Assembly: GCA_030533235.1 (NCBI GenBank)
Contig: JAUNJN010000024.1
Span: 1 to 35,497 of the forward strand
Direction of reading: 5' to 3'
Length of the DNA: 35,497 nucleotides
From: Eubacteriales bacterium
Lineage (GTDB): Bacteria; Bacillota; Clostridia; Lachnospirales; Lachnospiraceae
Shown here: one piece after another, positions 8,245-17,208 of the stretch
Position numbering within the stretch: position 1 is the first letter of the stretch
Layout: the number at the start of each line of letters is the position of its first letter
Notes under the pieces: model-generated
Told to the model about the DNA's origin: nothing
Database searches by the model: none
What the model saw: the letters and a program-made list of their open reading frames with translations, nothing else
Position numbers and translations under genes: made by a program

Positions 8245-9648
8245 ATGACTAATTTTGACACAATTTTGGAGCGTATCAGTACGGTCGTGCAAGGTCCGAT
8301 TCTCGTTGTGATGATACTTGCGACCGGCATTTTTTTGACGATACGACTCGCGGGATTACAGTTTCGACATTTGGGTAAGGCACTTCGTTTTATGTTTAAG
8401 GATGAGGAAACCGGTGAGGGTGAGGTTACCAGCTTCGGTGCTTTATGTACGGCTCTTTCAGCGACAATCGGTACCGGAAACATTGTAGGTGTTGCAACTG
8501 CAATTGTAGCGGGTGGTCCGGGGGCACTGTTTTGGATGGAAATCGCTGCATTGTTTGGTATGGCAACGAAGTATGCAGAGGGACTTTTAGCAGTAAAGTA
8601 TCGTGTGATCGATTCAGAAGGTCACGTGCTGGGCGGTCCGTTCTACTACATAGAAAACGGTATGGGTGCACGCTTTAAATGGCTTGCAAAGATATTCGCA
8701 TTTTTTGGCGTGTGTGCCGGTCTGATGGGAATTGGTACATTTACACAGGTAAATGGTATTACAAGTGCTGTCGGTAATTTTTTTGATCCGGATAGTATGA
8801 ATACCATTCGTCTTTTTGACAGAGATATTTCGCTTGCAGTAGTAATTGCAGGTGTTGTGCTAACTGTAGTAGTTGCACTTGTTATTATCGGTGGTATTAA
8901 GCGTATTTCGACTGTATCGCAGGTCGTTGTTCCGTTTATGGCAGTGATTTATATTATCTTTTGTCTTATTTTACTTGGGTTTAATCTGAATAAGATTCCG
9001 GGTGCGATACAGTTGATTGTAAAGGAGGCATTCGGTATGCGTGCTGCAGCGGGTGGTGCGCTCGGTGCAATCATCATCTCCATGCAAAAAGGTATTTCAA
9101 GAGGTATTTTCTCAAATGAGGCAGGCCTTGGGTCCGCACCGATTGCTGCAGCGGCAGCAAGGACAAAGGAGCCGGCTCGTCAGGGCCTTGTTACTATGAC
9201 TGGTACATTTATTGATACGATTGTAATTTGTACGATGACTGGACTTGCAATCGTTATCACAGGCGCATGGGACAAAGGTCTCGAGGGTGTTGCGGTTACG
9301 ACGGATGCATTCCAAAACGGGATACCGTTTTCCGATAGCCTGATTGCATTTGTTTTGATGATGTGCTTGATTTTCTTTGCATTTACAACGATTCTTGGCT
9401 GGAATTACTACAGTGAAAAGTGCTTAGAGTACCTGACGGGAAATAAAACAACGGTGCTTGTATATCGTTGGCTTTATATTTTTGCGGTATTTATCGGTCC
9501 GTACTTTACAATTACGCAGGTTTGGACAATTGCAGATATCTTTAATGTACTTATGGCGGTACCGAACCTGATTGCACTTCTCGCGTTAAGTGGTGTTACC
9601 GCAATCGAAACCAAAAAGTTTTTCAAAAAGGACAATATTTACAAATAG
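8245..9648 (+). CDS. Sodium:alanine symporter (AGCS family)
   Basis: A 467-residue polytopic carrier with the AGCS hallmarks: ATIGTGNIVGVATAI, then GGPGALFWME and FGMATKYAEG, the family signature in the third membrane region, and SNEAGLGSAPIAAAAA in the middle. AGCS proteins import alanine or glycine with Na+ or H+. The length is normal (about 450-540) and 10-11 hydrophobic segments are visible. An AGAGGGG site precedes the ATG. It is a monocistronic unit between its own promoter and a strong terminator. Its neighbour is a cation/proton antiporter operon that could restore the Na+ gradient it uses, which is inference from position. Confidence 0.95.
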   Translation: MTNFDTILERISTVVQGPILVVMILATGIFLTIRLAGLQFRHLGKALRFMFKDEETGEGEVTSFGALCTALSATIGTGNIVGVATAIVAGGPGALFWMEIAALFGMATKYAEGLLAVKYRVIDSEGHVLGGPFYYIENGMGARFKWLAKIFAFFGVCAGLMGIGTFTQVNGITSAVGNFFDPDSMNTIRLFDRDISLAVVIAGVVLTVVVALVIIGGIKRISTVSQVVVPFMAVIYIIFCLILLGFNLNKIPGAIQLIVKEAFGMRAAAGGALGAIIISMQKGISRGIFSNEAGLGSAPIAAAAARTKEPARQGLVTMTGTFIDTIVICTMTGLAIVITGAWDKGLEGVAVTTDAFQNGIPFSDSLIAFVLMMCLIFFAFTTILGWNYYSEKCLEYLTGNKTTVLVYRWLYIFAVFIGPYFTITQVWTIADIFNVLMAVPNLIALLALSGVTAIETKKFFKKDNIYK

Positions 9649-9672
9649 TATCAAATCATTGATATTTGGATG

Positions 9673-9726
9673 ACAAAGCTGTCACAAGACGATAGGAATC
9701 GTTTTGTGACAGCTTTGTTGTTTTTT
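9673..9726 (+). terminator. Strong intrinsic terminator after the symporter
   Basis: A 15-bp perfect stem, ACAAAGCTGTCACAA (9673-9687) with its complement at 9704-9718, extended by an inner ACGAT/ATCGT pairing and followed by a T-rich tract. The near-symmetric stem could work in both directions, but no gene converges here. Confidence 0.9.
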
Positions 9727-9819
9727 CGGTTTTGTATAATTTTATATTAAAAAATCATATTATAGCATATATTTTAGTCACTTTTTCGTAGGTAAAAGGA
9801 TGGAATGCCGCAAAAAAAG

Positions 9820-9828
9820 TGATATAAT
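9820..9828 (+). promoter_or_regulatory. Extended -10 promoter of the antiporter operon
   Basis: TG-A-TATAAT is a perfect extended -10; no good -35 is visible (9800-9805 is ATGGAA). Transcription would begin near 9835, so the ATG at 9832 cannot start the protein and the ATG at 9853 is the start. The leader is only about 18 bases, just enough for GCGGAGG. Confidence 0.75.
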
Positions 9829-9852
9829 ACAATGTTGCGGAGGTATGGAATC

Positions 9853-10314
9853 ATGTGTATATTATATTTTCTTTTGTGGATTATTTTTAACGGAAAGATA
9901 ACACCTGAAATTATTTTGTTCGGAATTGTAATTGCAACGATAATGCTTGCTTTTACATGCAAATTCATGGATTATAGTCTGAAAAAAGAGTTAAGGATTT
10001 ATTCAAAAATAGGAAAAGCACTTCGATATATTGTTTTACTAATTGTTGAGGTAGGAAAGGCAAATATTAGTACGATTCGATTGATTTTGTCTCAAAAGGA
10101 AGAGATTGTGCCTACACTGGTTACGTTTGAATCGGATATTTCTTCTCCGGTCGGAAAGGCAATGCTTTCAAATGCTATTACGCTCACGCCGGGAACGATT
10201 ACGGTTTCACAAGAGGAAAATACGTATGTCGTACATTGTCTGGATGACAGTCTGGTGGATGGATTAAAGGATAACCCATTTGAAGAGGTTGTAAAGGCGG
10301 TCGTTGATGAGTAG
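9853..10314 (+). CDS. mrpE: Multisubunit cation/proton antiporter subunit E
   Basis: 153 residues, matching the MrpE/MnhE/MbhA family (about 158). There are two to three N-terminal membrane helices (LYFLLWIIFNGKI is the family opening), then a cytoplasmic domain ending in the diagnostic SNAITLTPGTITV and a terminal segment beginning NPFEEVVKAV. MrpE is a small membrane subunit of the Na+(Li+)/H+ antiporter complex, needed for assembly or stability. The start at 9853 is set by GCGGAGG (9837-9843) and by the promoter at 9820-9828. It is the first gene of the 12-gene unit and is followed by mrpF after 18 bases. Confidence 0.92.
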   Translation: MCILYFLLWIIFNGKITPEIILFGIVIATIMLAFTCKFMDYSLKKELRIYSKIGKALRYIVLLIVEVGKANISTIRLILSQKEEIVPTLVTFESDISSPVGKAMLSNAITLTPGTITVSQEENTYVVHCLDDSLVDGLKDNPFEEVVKAVVDE

Positions 10315-10332
10315 TGAAAGGGAGGGGTTGTT

Positions 10333-10674
10333 ATGAATGAAATATTTCATATGTTTTTTATGGTTGTTTTGGTAATTTTGGCACTCCTTGTGCTTTTGTG
10401 TCTGCTCCGGGCGATTATCGGTCCGAGAGTTACTGACCGTATTATAGCTGCAAATATGCTTGGCACTATGGTTATGGTTATGATAGGAATACTGGCGATT
10501 GTGTTAGATGAAGGTTATCTCGTTGATATATGTATTATTTATGCCATGATCAGTTTTCTTGCGGTTGTCGTATTTACCAAGGTTTATACAGGTGTTTATT
10601 TAGATGCCAAAGAGAAAAATCAAACTACGGATATTGATCAGATTGATATTTTGGATGATGAGGAGGACGTGTAG
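10333..10674 (+). CDS. mrpF: Multisubunit cation/proton antiporter subunit F
   Basis: 113 residues with three membrane helices. The conserved core is LLRAIIGPRVTDRIIAANMLG followed by a helix ending in YLVDICIIYAMISFLAVVVF, the MrpF/MnhF/MbhB pattern (R-x-x-x-GP-x-x-x-DR-x-x-A). The C-terminal tail is longer than usual and acidic (DQIDILDDEEDV), carrying the ribosome binding site for the next gene. The start is preceded by GGGAGGGG. It is part of the membrane arm of the antiporter. Confidence 0.92.
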   Translation: MNEIFHMFFMVVLVILALLVLLCLLRAIIGPRVTDRIIAANMLGTMVMVMIGILAIVLDEGYLVDICIIYAMISFLAVVVFTKVYTGVYLDAKEKNQTTDIDQIDILDDEEDV

Positions 10675-10677
10675 GAT

Positions 10678-11022
10678 ATGGATGCATGGTTATGGATTCG
10701 GTATTGTATAGGCGCATTGTTAATCATATGCGGACTTGTTATTTTTATTATCGAGATAATCGGGGTATTTCGGTTTAAGTATGTGTTGAATCGTATGCAT
10801 GCAGCTGCACTTGGAGATACGCTTGGAATCGGACTTAGCTTTCTCGGATTAATTTTGATCAGTGGATTTACATTTACATCCCTTAAATTGATATTGGTTA
10901 TTATTTTTCTCTGGTTTGCATCGCCGACCGCATCACATTTGATTGCTCGCCTGGAGGTTACGACAAACGATGATGAAAAGCCGCATTTTGATACTGTGAC
11001 ACTGAATAAGAAGGAGGAATAA
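10678..11022 (+). CDS. mrpG: Multisubunit cation/proton antiporter subunit G
   Basis: 114 residues, three membrane helices. The sequence FRFKYVLNRMHAAALGDTLG is the MrpG/MnhG/MbhC signature (F-R-x-D/K-x-x-x-R-x-H-A-x-x-x-x-D-T-x-G), and ASPTASHLIAR closes the third helix. It begins 3 bases after mrpF with GAGGAGG inside the mrpF end. A small structural subunit of the complex. Confidence 0.92.
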   Translation: MDAWLWIRYCIGALLIICGLVIFIIEIIGVFRFKYVLNRMHAAALGDTLGIGLSFLGLILISGFTFTSLKLILVIIFLWFASPTASHLIARLEVTTNDDEKPHFDTVTLNKKEE

Positions 11023-11025
11023 AAA

Positions 11026-11358
11026 ATGACGGGATTTATGGGCATATTATTATTTTTCCTGATTGTATGTGCGATTGCAGCAAGCTTTTCAAAAAATTTA
11101 TTAAACACAATTTTGATTTTTATGACGTACAGTATGGTTATGTCAATTATTTGGGTTGTATTAGAGTCGCCGGATCTTGCGATTACGGAAGCGGCTGTCG
11201 GAGCAGGAGTAACAACAGTTCTGTTTGTGATAACTTTGAAAAAGATTCATGCGGTTGTTGAGGAAGAAAAAAAGAACGAAAATAAAGAGGACAACGTATT
11301 CGAATCCGTGGATGAAACGACAGAAGACGAACGGGAAGGAGCAAAAGAGCATGAGTAG
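11026..11358 (+). CDS. mbhD: MbhD-type subunit (DUF4040 domain)
   Basis: 110 residues, two to three membrane helices plus a charged tail. The core ESPDLAITEAAVGAGVTTVL is the conserved DUF4040 motif, equivalent to part of the C-terminal region of MrpA and to MbhD of archaeal membrane-bound hydrogenase. A conserved glutamate in A-I-T-E-A sits in a helix thought to be part of the ion path in these complexes. The last ~35 residues are strongly acidic and basic (rich in E and K). The gene overlaps the next by 8 bases. Its presence as a separate gene shows that MrpA is split in this organism. Confidence 0.88.
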   Translation: MTGFMGILLFFLIVCAIAASFSKNLLNTILIFMTYSMVMSIIWVVLESPDLAITEAAVGAGVTTVLFVITLKKIHAVVEEEKKNENKEDNVFESVDETTEDEREGAKEHE

Positions 11359-12307
11359 AAAACTTTCGCAAAAGGAATACGAAAAAACTTTTTCCTATCG
11401 ATTTTCTGTATGGTTAAAGGGTGATAAGGATCCGTATATGGATCGGGTTGAAATGAAACCGCAGATATTGAAGGAAGAGCCGGAAGAAGTAAAAAAACAA
11501 CATCATATCGATGAATTAAAAGAAAAACATCGTGCTTATGATTTGGAACATAATCTTGAGATTAAGCGTTTTGGCAAGCTTTATGTCGTCTTCAGTGTCG
11601 TTTTTTGTCTGTTTTTGGTAGGCGTGCTCCTTTTGGGAGTATCAGACTTACCATCATTTGGTGAAAAAGACAATCCGGTAAATAATGAAGTTGCAGAACG
11701 ATATATTGAAAATGGTATGGAAGAAACAGGAGCAGTTAATATCGTAACCGGTATGATTCTTGATTATCGTGCCTTTGATACGCTTGGTGAATCTCATGTT
11801 TTGTTTATCGCGACATGTACGGTTTTGATTCTTCTGCGCAAGGATAAGAAAAAACGCGAGGATGAGGAAGATGATCGTTTGCATGAGCCGAAAAATGATG
11901 TAATTTTACAAACTGCTGCAAGATTTTTGGTTCCGCTTATCATTATTTTTGGTGTGTATATTATTTTGTGCGGACACTTAGGACCCGGTGGTGGTTTTTC
12001 GGGTGGAGCTGTGATTGGTGCAGGTCTTATCATGTATTTGAATGCATTTGGATTTGAAAAGACAGAGAAATTCTTTCGGGCAAGTACTTACAAGTGGATG
12101 AGCTTTGGTGCGCTTGCCTGCTATAGTTTGGCAAAAACGTATTCGTTTTATACGGGAGCTAATCATATTAAAAGTGTTATTCCACTTGGAATACCGGGAA
12201 ATATATTGAGCAGCGGTCTTATTTTGTTATTAAATATTTGTGTTGGAATTGTTGTTTCCGGTACGATGTATGCATTCTATTGTATGTTCCGAAAGGGGGA
12301 TTTTTAG
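11351..12307 (+). CDS. mrpB: MbhE-MrpB fusion subunit
   Basis: 318 residues in three parts. Residues 1-70 are a highly charged cytoplasmic extension unlike normal MrpB. Residues about 73-166 form an MbhE-like segment: a membrane helix, then NEVAERYIENGMEETGAVN and DYRAFDTLGE, the hallmark of the MbhE/MrpA C-terminal end, then a second helix. Residues about 185-315 are an MnhB domain with CGHLGPGGGFSGGAVIGAG. In Mbh-type operons MbhE and the MrpB homologue MbhF are separate, so this is a fusion. I chose the ATG at 11351 (GGAAGGAG upstream, overlapping the mbhD stop); the open frame before it runs through mbhD out of register. Confidence 0.87.
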   Translation: MSRKLSQKEYEKTFSYRFSVWLKGDKDPYMDRVEMKPQILKEEPEEVKKQHHIDELKEKHRAYDLEHNLEIKRFGKLYVVFSVVFCLFLVGVLLLGVSDLPSFGEKDNPVNNEVAERYIENGMEETGAVNIVTGMILDYRAFDTLGESHVLFIATCTVLILLRKDKKKREDEEDDRLHEPKNDVILQTAARFLVPLIIIFGVYIILCGHLGPGGGFSGGAVIGAGLIMYLNAFGFEKTEKFFRASTYKWMSFGALACYSLAKTYSFYTGANHIKSVIPLGIPGNILSSGLILLLNICVGIVVSGTMYAFYCMFRKGDF

Positions 12308-12685
12308 ATGAATATATCGAATTTACTGAATAATTATGCAGAGGTTGTTTCCGTAATCTTGTTTGGTATCGGTTTTTCAAATCTGCTTCTGCAGAAAAAC
12401 TTAATAAAAAAAATTATCGGCCTGAATATCATGGACACAGCGACTTATTTGTTTCTTGCACTGAAAGGATATATCGCAGGGAGAAAGGCTCCGGTTGTTG
12501 TCGATGGAGTTCTTAGTGTGGAGTCATATATCAACCCGATTCCAAGTGGTCTTGTTCTTACGGGAATTGTTGTGTCCGTATCGGTAACCGCACTTATGTT
12601 AGCACTTACGATTCGTTTATTTAAACGTTACCATACACTTGATTTGGATGAGATATCCGCACTTATGAAAAAGGAGGAACAATAA
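12308..12685 (+). CDS. mrpC: Multisubunit cation/proton antiporter subunit C
   Basis: 125 residues, three membrane helices, NuoK/MrpC family. Diagnostic parts are LLLQKNLIKKIIGLNIMDTA at the end of helix 1/start of helix 2 and NPIPSGLVLTGIVVSVSVTA in helix 3 (consensus DPLPQALVLTAIVI). It starts directly after the mrpB stop with GGGGGA upstream, and its stop overlaps the mrpD start by one base (TAATG). MrpC is homologous to complex I NuoK and lines the membrane ion path. Confidence 0.92.
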   Translation: MNISNLLNNYAEVVSVILFGIGFSNLLLQKNLIKKIIGLNIMDTATYLFLALKGYIAGRKAPVVVDGVLSVESYINPIPSGLVLTGIVVSVSVTALMLALTIRLFKRYHTLDLDEISALMKKEEQ

Positions 12686-14190
12686 TGGATTTTGTTCAAA
12701 ACTTTCCTTTTTTTAGCATTATTTTATCATTGTTTTCCGGTCCGTTTTCCGCGATTTTAGAAAAAAAATGGGCGAAACGGGTGAATTATTTCATATTGTT
12801 TGTAATCGGTGCAATGTCTGCAATGGTATTTGCTTATACATTAGAAACAAGGCAGGCATATGTGTATATTATGGGACATTTCCCGGCACCATGGGGAAAT
12901 GAAATCCGATTTGGTATATTGGAAGCCTTTATGGCAACTTTTTTCTGCGTGATTATGTTACTTTGCATGGTGGGCGGAGAACGAGAGCGTGCACTTGAGG
13001 TTGAGGACACAAAGCAGAACCTTTATTACATCATGGTAAATTTATTGCTTTGTTCCTTGCTTGCATTAATATACACAAACGATCTTTTCACAGCCTATGT
13101 GTTTGTTGAGATTAATACAATCTCGGCTTGCGGTCTGATTATGATTCGTCAAAACGGAAGAACCATCGAGGCTGCAACAAGATATATGATTATGAGCTTG
13201 CTTGGTTCAGGACTGTTATTACTCGGAATCTGCTTCCTGTATTCGATTACCGGTCATCTTCTGATGAGTAATATTCAGGTGGCGGTACATGGACTTATGG
13301 CATCCGGTCTATATCAAAGACCGCTTATGGTGGCGATATGTCTGATGGCGGTCGGTCTTGCGATAAAGAGCGCCCTGTTCCCGTTTCATACATGGCTTCC
13401 GGATGCATACGGATATTCCACGGTGTCATCAGCGGCAATTCTGTCATCGCTCGTTTCGAAAGGATACATTTTCCTGTTAGTTAAAATATTTTATCGGGTG
13501 ATAGGCAGCGATATAATTTTTAATAGCAAGGTGATTCATATTTTGTTTATTTTCGGTATCGCCGGAATGATTATGGGATCGATTGATGCCATACGTGAAA
13601 ACGATATCCGAAGAATGATTGCGTATTCATCGGTTGCACAGATTGGATATATTTATATGGGATTTGGTCTTGGAACGACTGAAGGCGTGATTGCGAGTAT
13701 TTACCACGTGTTGTCACATGCGGCAACAAAATCGTTGTTGTTTATTACTGCTGCCGGACTGACGGATTGTACGAACGGAAAGCGAAATATTCATGAAATA
13801 AACGGAGCAGGATACCGAAACAAGCTGGCGGGTGTTGCTTTTACGGTAGGTGCACTATCTATGGTAGGTGTTCCGATGTTTTCAGGATTTATATCTAAGC
13901 TTCTTTTCTCAAAGGCTGCAGTCGGACATACGATTAAGATGCTTCCAACCCTGATTGCACTTGCAATCAGTACAATCCTAAATGCGCTTTATTTCATGAA
14001 AACAGTTATTCGTATTTATTCACCGATTAAGGACGAAAATGCGGGCGAAGAATATACGTGCGTAAAATTTTATGAGCAGCCGTTGAAATCTGTCGCATAT
14101 ATTTTGTTTATTGTATTAAACGTTGTAATGGGACTTAATTCGGAACCGATTATTGACTGTATCAGACGTGGTTTGGAAATCTTTTCCTAA
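12685..14190 (+). CDS. mrpD: Antiporter subunit D, copy 1 (MrpD/NuoN-like)
   Basis: 501 residues, about 14 membrane helices, the length of a normal MrpD. The ion-pump residues of the ND2/4/5 family are all there: TM5 glutamate E142 (FVEINTIS), TM7 lysine K228 (AIKSALFPFHTWLPDAY), TM8 lysine K259 (LVSKGYI) and TM12 lysine K405 (GFISKLLF), plus SHAATKSLLF in the 10/11 region. This copy lies in the standard place after mrpC and is the true MrpD equivalent. D subunits carry out Na+/H+ exchange or proton transfer in the membrane. AAGGAGGA is the ribosome binding site. Confidence 0.93.
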   Translation: MDFVQNFPFFSIILSLFSGPFSAILEKKWAKRVNYFILFVIGAMSAMVFAYTLETRQAYVYIMGHFPAPWGNEIRFGILEAFMATFFCVIMLLCMVGGERERALEVEDTKQNLYYIMVNLLLCSLLALIYTNDLFTAYVFVEINTISACGLIMIRQNGRTIEAATRYMIMSLLGSGLLLLGICFLYSITGHLLMSNIQVAVHGLMASGLYQRPLMVAICLMAVGLAIKSALFPFHTWLPDAYGYSTVSSAAILSSLVSKGYIFLLVKIFYRVIGSDIIFNSKVIHILFIFGIAGMIMGSIDAIRENDIRRMIAYSSVAQIGYIYMGFGLGTTEGVIASIYHVLSHAATKSLLFITAAGLTDCTNGKRNIHEINGAGYRNKLAGVAFTVGALSMVGVPMFSGFISKLLFSKAAVGHTIKMLPTLIALAISTILNALYFMKTVIRIYSPIKDENAGEEYTCVKFYEQPLKSVAYILFIVLNVVMGLNSEPIIDCIRRGLEIFS

Positions 14191-14214
14191 GAAAATGGAA
14201 AGAGGGGCATATGT

Positions 14215-15714
14215 ATGAGTACGATTTTAATTATCCCTATGGCAATATTGATAATTGCAGGTCTTGTATTACTCATTTGGTCATTTGTTGAGCATATTCG
14301 GTGTAAGGGAGTATATGAAGAAAAACATACAGGAATTGCGCAAAGTATTTTTTTGATTGCACTGTTCGTTTCGGCAGGAATTGTTGTTTATCTTGCGTTG
14401 GGCAAGGAACGAAGCGTGACATTGTTCTATCTGATGAATAACATTCCGATTTATTTCAAAATCGATGAAATAGGTCGATGGTTTGTGTTGATTGTAACGA
14501 TTGTATGGTTACTTGTCGGAATATACAGCATCAGGTATCTTCGTCATGAAGGCGAGCAAAAACGGTTTCTTGGCTTTTTTTTGCTTGTGTATAGTGTATT
14601 GATCGGTTTGGATTTTTCCGGAAATTTAGTAACGATGTATCTGTTTTATGAGCTGATGACATTGACGTCATTCCCACTTGTTTTACACAATGGAAGCAAA
14701 GAAGCAATTATGGCGGCATTAAAATACCTGTTCTACTCGATGGCAGGTGCTTATATGGGCTTGTTCGGAATATTTTATCTGCAGCATATGATGGGTGATC
14801 TTACCTTTGTTGCAGGTGGTGCGATAGGACGTGCTTTCTTTGATGAAAATAAAGCATTGATGTTAGTTGCATTTTTTATTATGATACTTGGATTTGCGGT
14901 AAAGGCCGGACTTTGTCCGTTACATGCATGGCTTCCGACTGCGCACCCGGTAGCTCCGTCACCGGCATCTGCGGTTTTATCCGGTATTATTGTGAAATCC
15001 GGTGTGCTTGCAATTATCCGTGTGATTTTTTATCTGATTGGACCTGAGATGCTTCGCGGAACATGGGTAATCACAGTATTATTAATTTTGTCGCTTGTGA
15101 CGGTATTTATGGGATCATTGCTTGCCTTTCGTGAGCCGGTTCTAAAAAAGAGACTTGCGTATTCTACAGTCAGTCAGGTGTCCTATATACTGTTTGGTAT
15201 TTTTTTGCTTACACCGAAGGCTCTGACCGGTGCTTTGCTGCAGGTCGCTTTTCATGCAATTGTAAAATGCGGATTGTTCCTGGTTGCGGGTGTTTTCTTG
15301 TATGAGCATCATGTAAAGCGTGTCGATGAGCTGGTCGGAATCGGACGAAGGATTCCGGTTACACTTTGGAGTTATACATTTCTTTCTTTGTCATTAATCG
15401 GTATACCGCCGATGAGTGGATTTGTCAGTAAATGGTTTTTGGCACAGGGCGCGCTTGTGAGTGGTACCGGTGTGTTTGAAATTATCGGACCGATTGTTTT
15501 ACTTGTGAGTGCTCTGCTTACTGCCGGATATTTGATGCCGATTACGATGAAAGGATTTTTCCCGGGAGAGGAAGCGGCATCCGAAAAAGTAAAAGAAACA
15601 TCGCTTTGGATGTTGGTTCCGATTGTGGTGCTGACTGTATTTGCGTTTGTACTTGGTGTTTTTCCAAATGGACTTATAGATTATGCCGATAAAATTGCGG
15701 CATTACAATGGTAA
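14215..15714 (+). CDS. Antiporter-like subunit D, copy 2 (ND2/4/5 family)
   Basis: 499 residues, about 14 membrane helices. Key residues: E146 (FYELMTL), K230 (FAVKAGLCPLHAWLPTAH), K261 in TM8 (IIVKSGV) and K406 in TM12 (GFVSKWF), so the full proton/ion relay is kept. The HAWLPTAHPVAP stretch is close to HyfB/MbhH/NuoM-type subunits. It follows copy 1 by 24 bases with its own AGAGGGG. It is an additional D-type subunit beyond the standard Mrp set. Confidence 0.9.
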   Translation: MSTILIIPMAILIIAGLVLLIWSFVEHIRCKGVYEEKHTGIAQSIFLIALFVSAGIVVYLALGKERSVTLFYLMNNIPIYFKIDEIGRWFVLIVTIVWLLVGIYSIRYLRHEGEQKRFLGFFLLVYSVLIGLDFSGNLVTMYLFYELMTLTSFPLVLHNGSKEAIMAALKYLFYSMAGAYMGLFGIFYLQHMMGDLTFVAGGAIGRAFFDENKALMLVAFFIMILGFAVKAGLCPLHAWLPTAHPVAPSPASAVLSGIIVKSGVLAIIRVIFYLIGPEMLRGTWVITVLLILSLVTVFMGSLLAFREPVLKKRLAYSTVSQVSYILFGIFLLTPKALTGALLQVAFHAIVKCGLFLVAGVFLYEHHVKRVDELVGIGRRIPVTLWSYTFLSLSLIGIPPMSGFVSKWFLAQGALVSGTGVFEIIGPIVLLVSALLTAGYLMPITMKGFFPGEEAASEKVKETSLWMLVPIVVLTVFAFVLGVFPNGLIDYADKIAALQW

Positions 15715-15726
15715 GGAGGGGATTGT

Positions 15727-17196
15727 ATGAACAGAATCATTATGTTTGCAGTCATTCTTCTTCCAATTATCGGAGGAAGTCTGATTCCGATATTACCGTT
15801 TAAAACAAGACAACGTATGATGTTTTATATTGAGGCACTTTGCGTAATTAATTCTGTGCTTGTATGTTCTATGCTGTTCTATCAGCCGAATGAGGTGTTT
15901 ACATTGTTTCGGTTTAGCGGAGATTTATCCGTGACACTTCATTTGGACGGACCGGGTAAAATGTTTTGTGCATTGGCCGCCATTATGTGGCCGTTTGCGG
16001 TGCTTTATTCATTTGAGTATATGAAGCATGAGGAAAGAGAAAAAGGCTTCTTTATGTTTTACATCATAACCTATGGAATTACACTCGGTGTGGCTTTGTC
16101 GGAAAATATACTGACTATGTATTTCTTCTTTGAAATGATGAGTCTTGTAACACTTCCGCTTGTGATGCATACGCATACGCGAGAGGCAATTTTGGCAAGT
16201 AGGACGTATTTGTATTTTATGTTAGGCGGTGCGGCCTTTGCATTTATCGGGATGGTGTTTATCCTTTCGTACGGCACAACCTCAAGCTTTCTGCCGGGCG
16301 GCATTATCGACATGGCAAAGCTGGATGGAAAGACAGATATGATGCTGCTTGTATATGTATTCAGTTTCTTTGGATTTGGAATCAAGACTGCCATCTTTCC
16401 GTTTGGCAGATGGCTTCCGAAGGCTTCGGTTGCACCAACACCTGTTACGGCGTTACTACATGCAGTTGCGGTTGTTAACACAGGCGCTTTTGCTGTAATG
16501 CGAATTACGTATTACAGCTTTGGAACCAATTTACTGCGTGGAACATGGGCACAGGATGTTGTCATGCTTTTTGTTATATTTACAATCGTGTACGGTTGCA
16601 GCAGGGCAGTAAAGGAAACGCATTTAAAACGCAGACTTGCATGGTCTACGGTTAGTAATTTATCGTATATTTTGTTCGGTGTAGTGATTATGACACCGGA
16701 GGGTGCATGTGGTGCGTTATGCCATATGCTTTTCCATTCGTTTATGAAGATTACGTCATTTTTCTGCGCCGGAGCCATTATTTACAAAACGGGTAAAAAT
16801 TATGTACATGAACTAAATGGATTTGGGAAAAAAATGCCAAAGATATTTTGTATTTTTACGGTTTCGGCAATGGCATTGATGGGAGTTCCGGGACTGGCAG
16901 GCTTTATTAGTAAGTGGTCACTCGTGAGGGCCGCATTTGCATCGGAGAATATTCTGGCTTATGTCGGTGTAGGAGCATTACTTGTTTCGGCGTTGCTTAC
17001 AGCGATTTATATGCTGACAATCTGCGTACGAGCTTTTTTCCCGGGAAAAGAGTTTGATTACAGTACGATTTCGGATGTGAAGGATCCGAATATGCTTATG
17101 ATTGTTCCGCTTTGCGTATTTTTGGCTTTTGTAATTTATTTTGGTATACATCCACAGTATGTACTTACTTTCTTATCGGGAATTGATTTTGTATAG
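15727..17196 (+). CDS. Antiporter-like subunit D, copy 3 (NuoL/MrpA-N-like)
   Basis: 489 residues, about 14 membrane helices. E136 (FFEMMSL), K220 (FGIKTAIFPF) and K396 (GFISKWSL) are present, but the TM8 lysine position is asparagine (N251 in VVNTGAF), with H245 just upstream in LLHAVAV. The segment APTPVTALLHAVAVVNTG closely follows the NuoL/ND5 pattern PTPVSALIHAATMVTAG, where a histidine serves in TM8. Of the four D-like proteins this is the best candidate for the N-terminal part of a split MrpA. FGRWLP replaces the usual FHAWLP. It starts 12 bases after copy 2, with AAGGAGGGG. Confidence 0.88.
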   Translation: MNRIIMFAVILLPIIGGSLIPILPFKTRQRMMFYIEALCVINSVLVCSMLFYQPNEVFTLFRFSGDLSVTLHLDGPGKMFCALAAIMWPFAVLYSFEYMKHEEREKGFFMFYIITYGITLGVALSENILTMYFFFEMMSLVTLPLVMHTHTREAILASRTYLYFMLGGAAFAFIGMVFILSYGTTSSFLPGGIIDMAKLDGKTDMMLLVYVFSFFGFGIKTAIFPFGRWLPKASVAPTPVTALLHAVAVVNTGAFAVMRITYYSFGTNLLRGTWAQDVVMLFVIFTIVYGCSRAVKETHLKRRLAWSTVSNLSYILFGVVIMTPEGACGALCHMLFHSFMKITSFFCAGAIIYKTGKNYVHELNGFGKKMPKIFCIFTVSAMALMGVPGLAGFISKWSLVRAAFASENILAYVGVGALLVSALLTAIYMLTICVRAFFPGKEFDYSTISDVKDPNMLMIVPLCVFLAFVIYFGIHPQYVLTFLSGIDFV

Positions 17197-17208
17197 GAGG
17201 GAAAGAAG

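Noticed and set aside
9832-9852. Upstream ATG for mrpE at 9832
   Set aside because: It sits 4 bases after a TATAAT box, before or at the transcription start, and has no ribosome binding site; ATG 9853 has GCGGAGG.
11249-11350. Upstream extension of the MbhE-MrpB gene
   Set aside because: It runs inside mbhD out of register, rich in K/R codons as a shadow of the acidic mbhD tail; ATG 11351 is properly spaced from GGAAGGAG.
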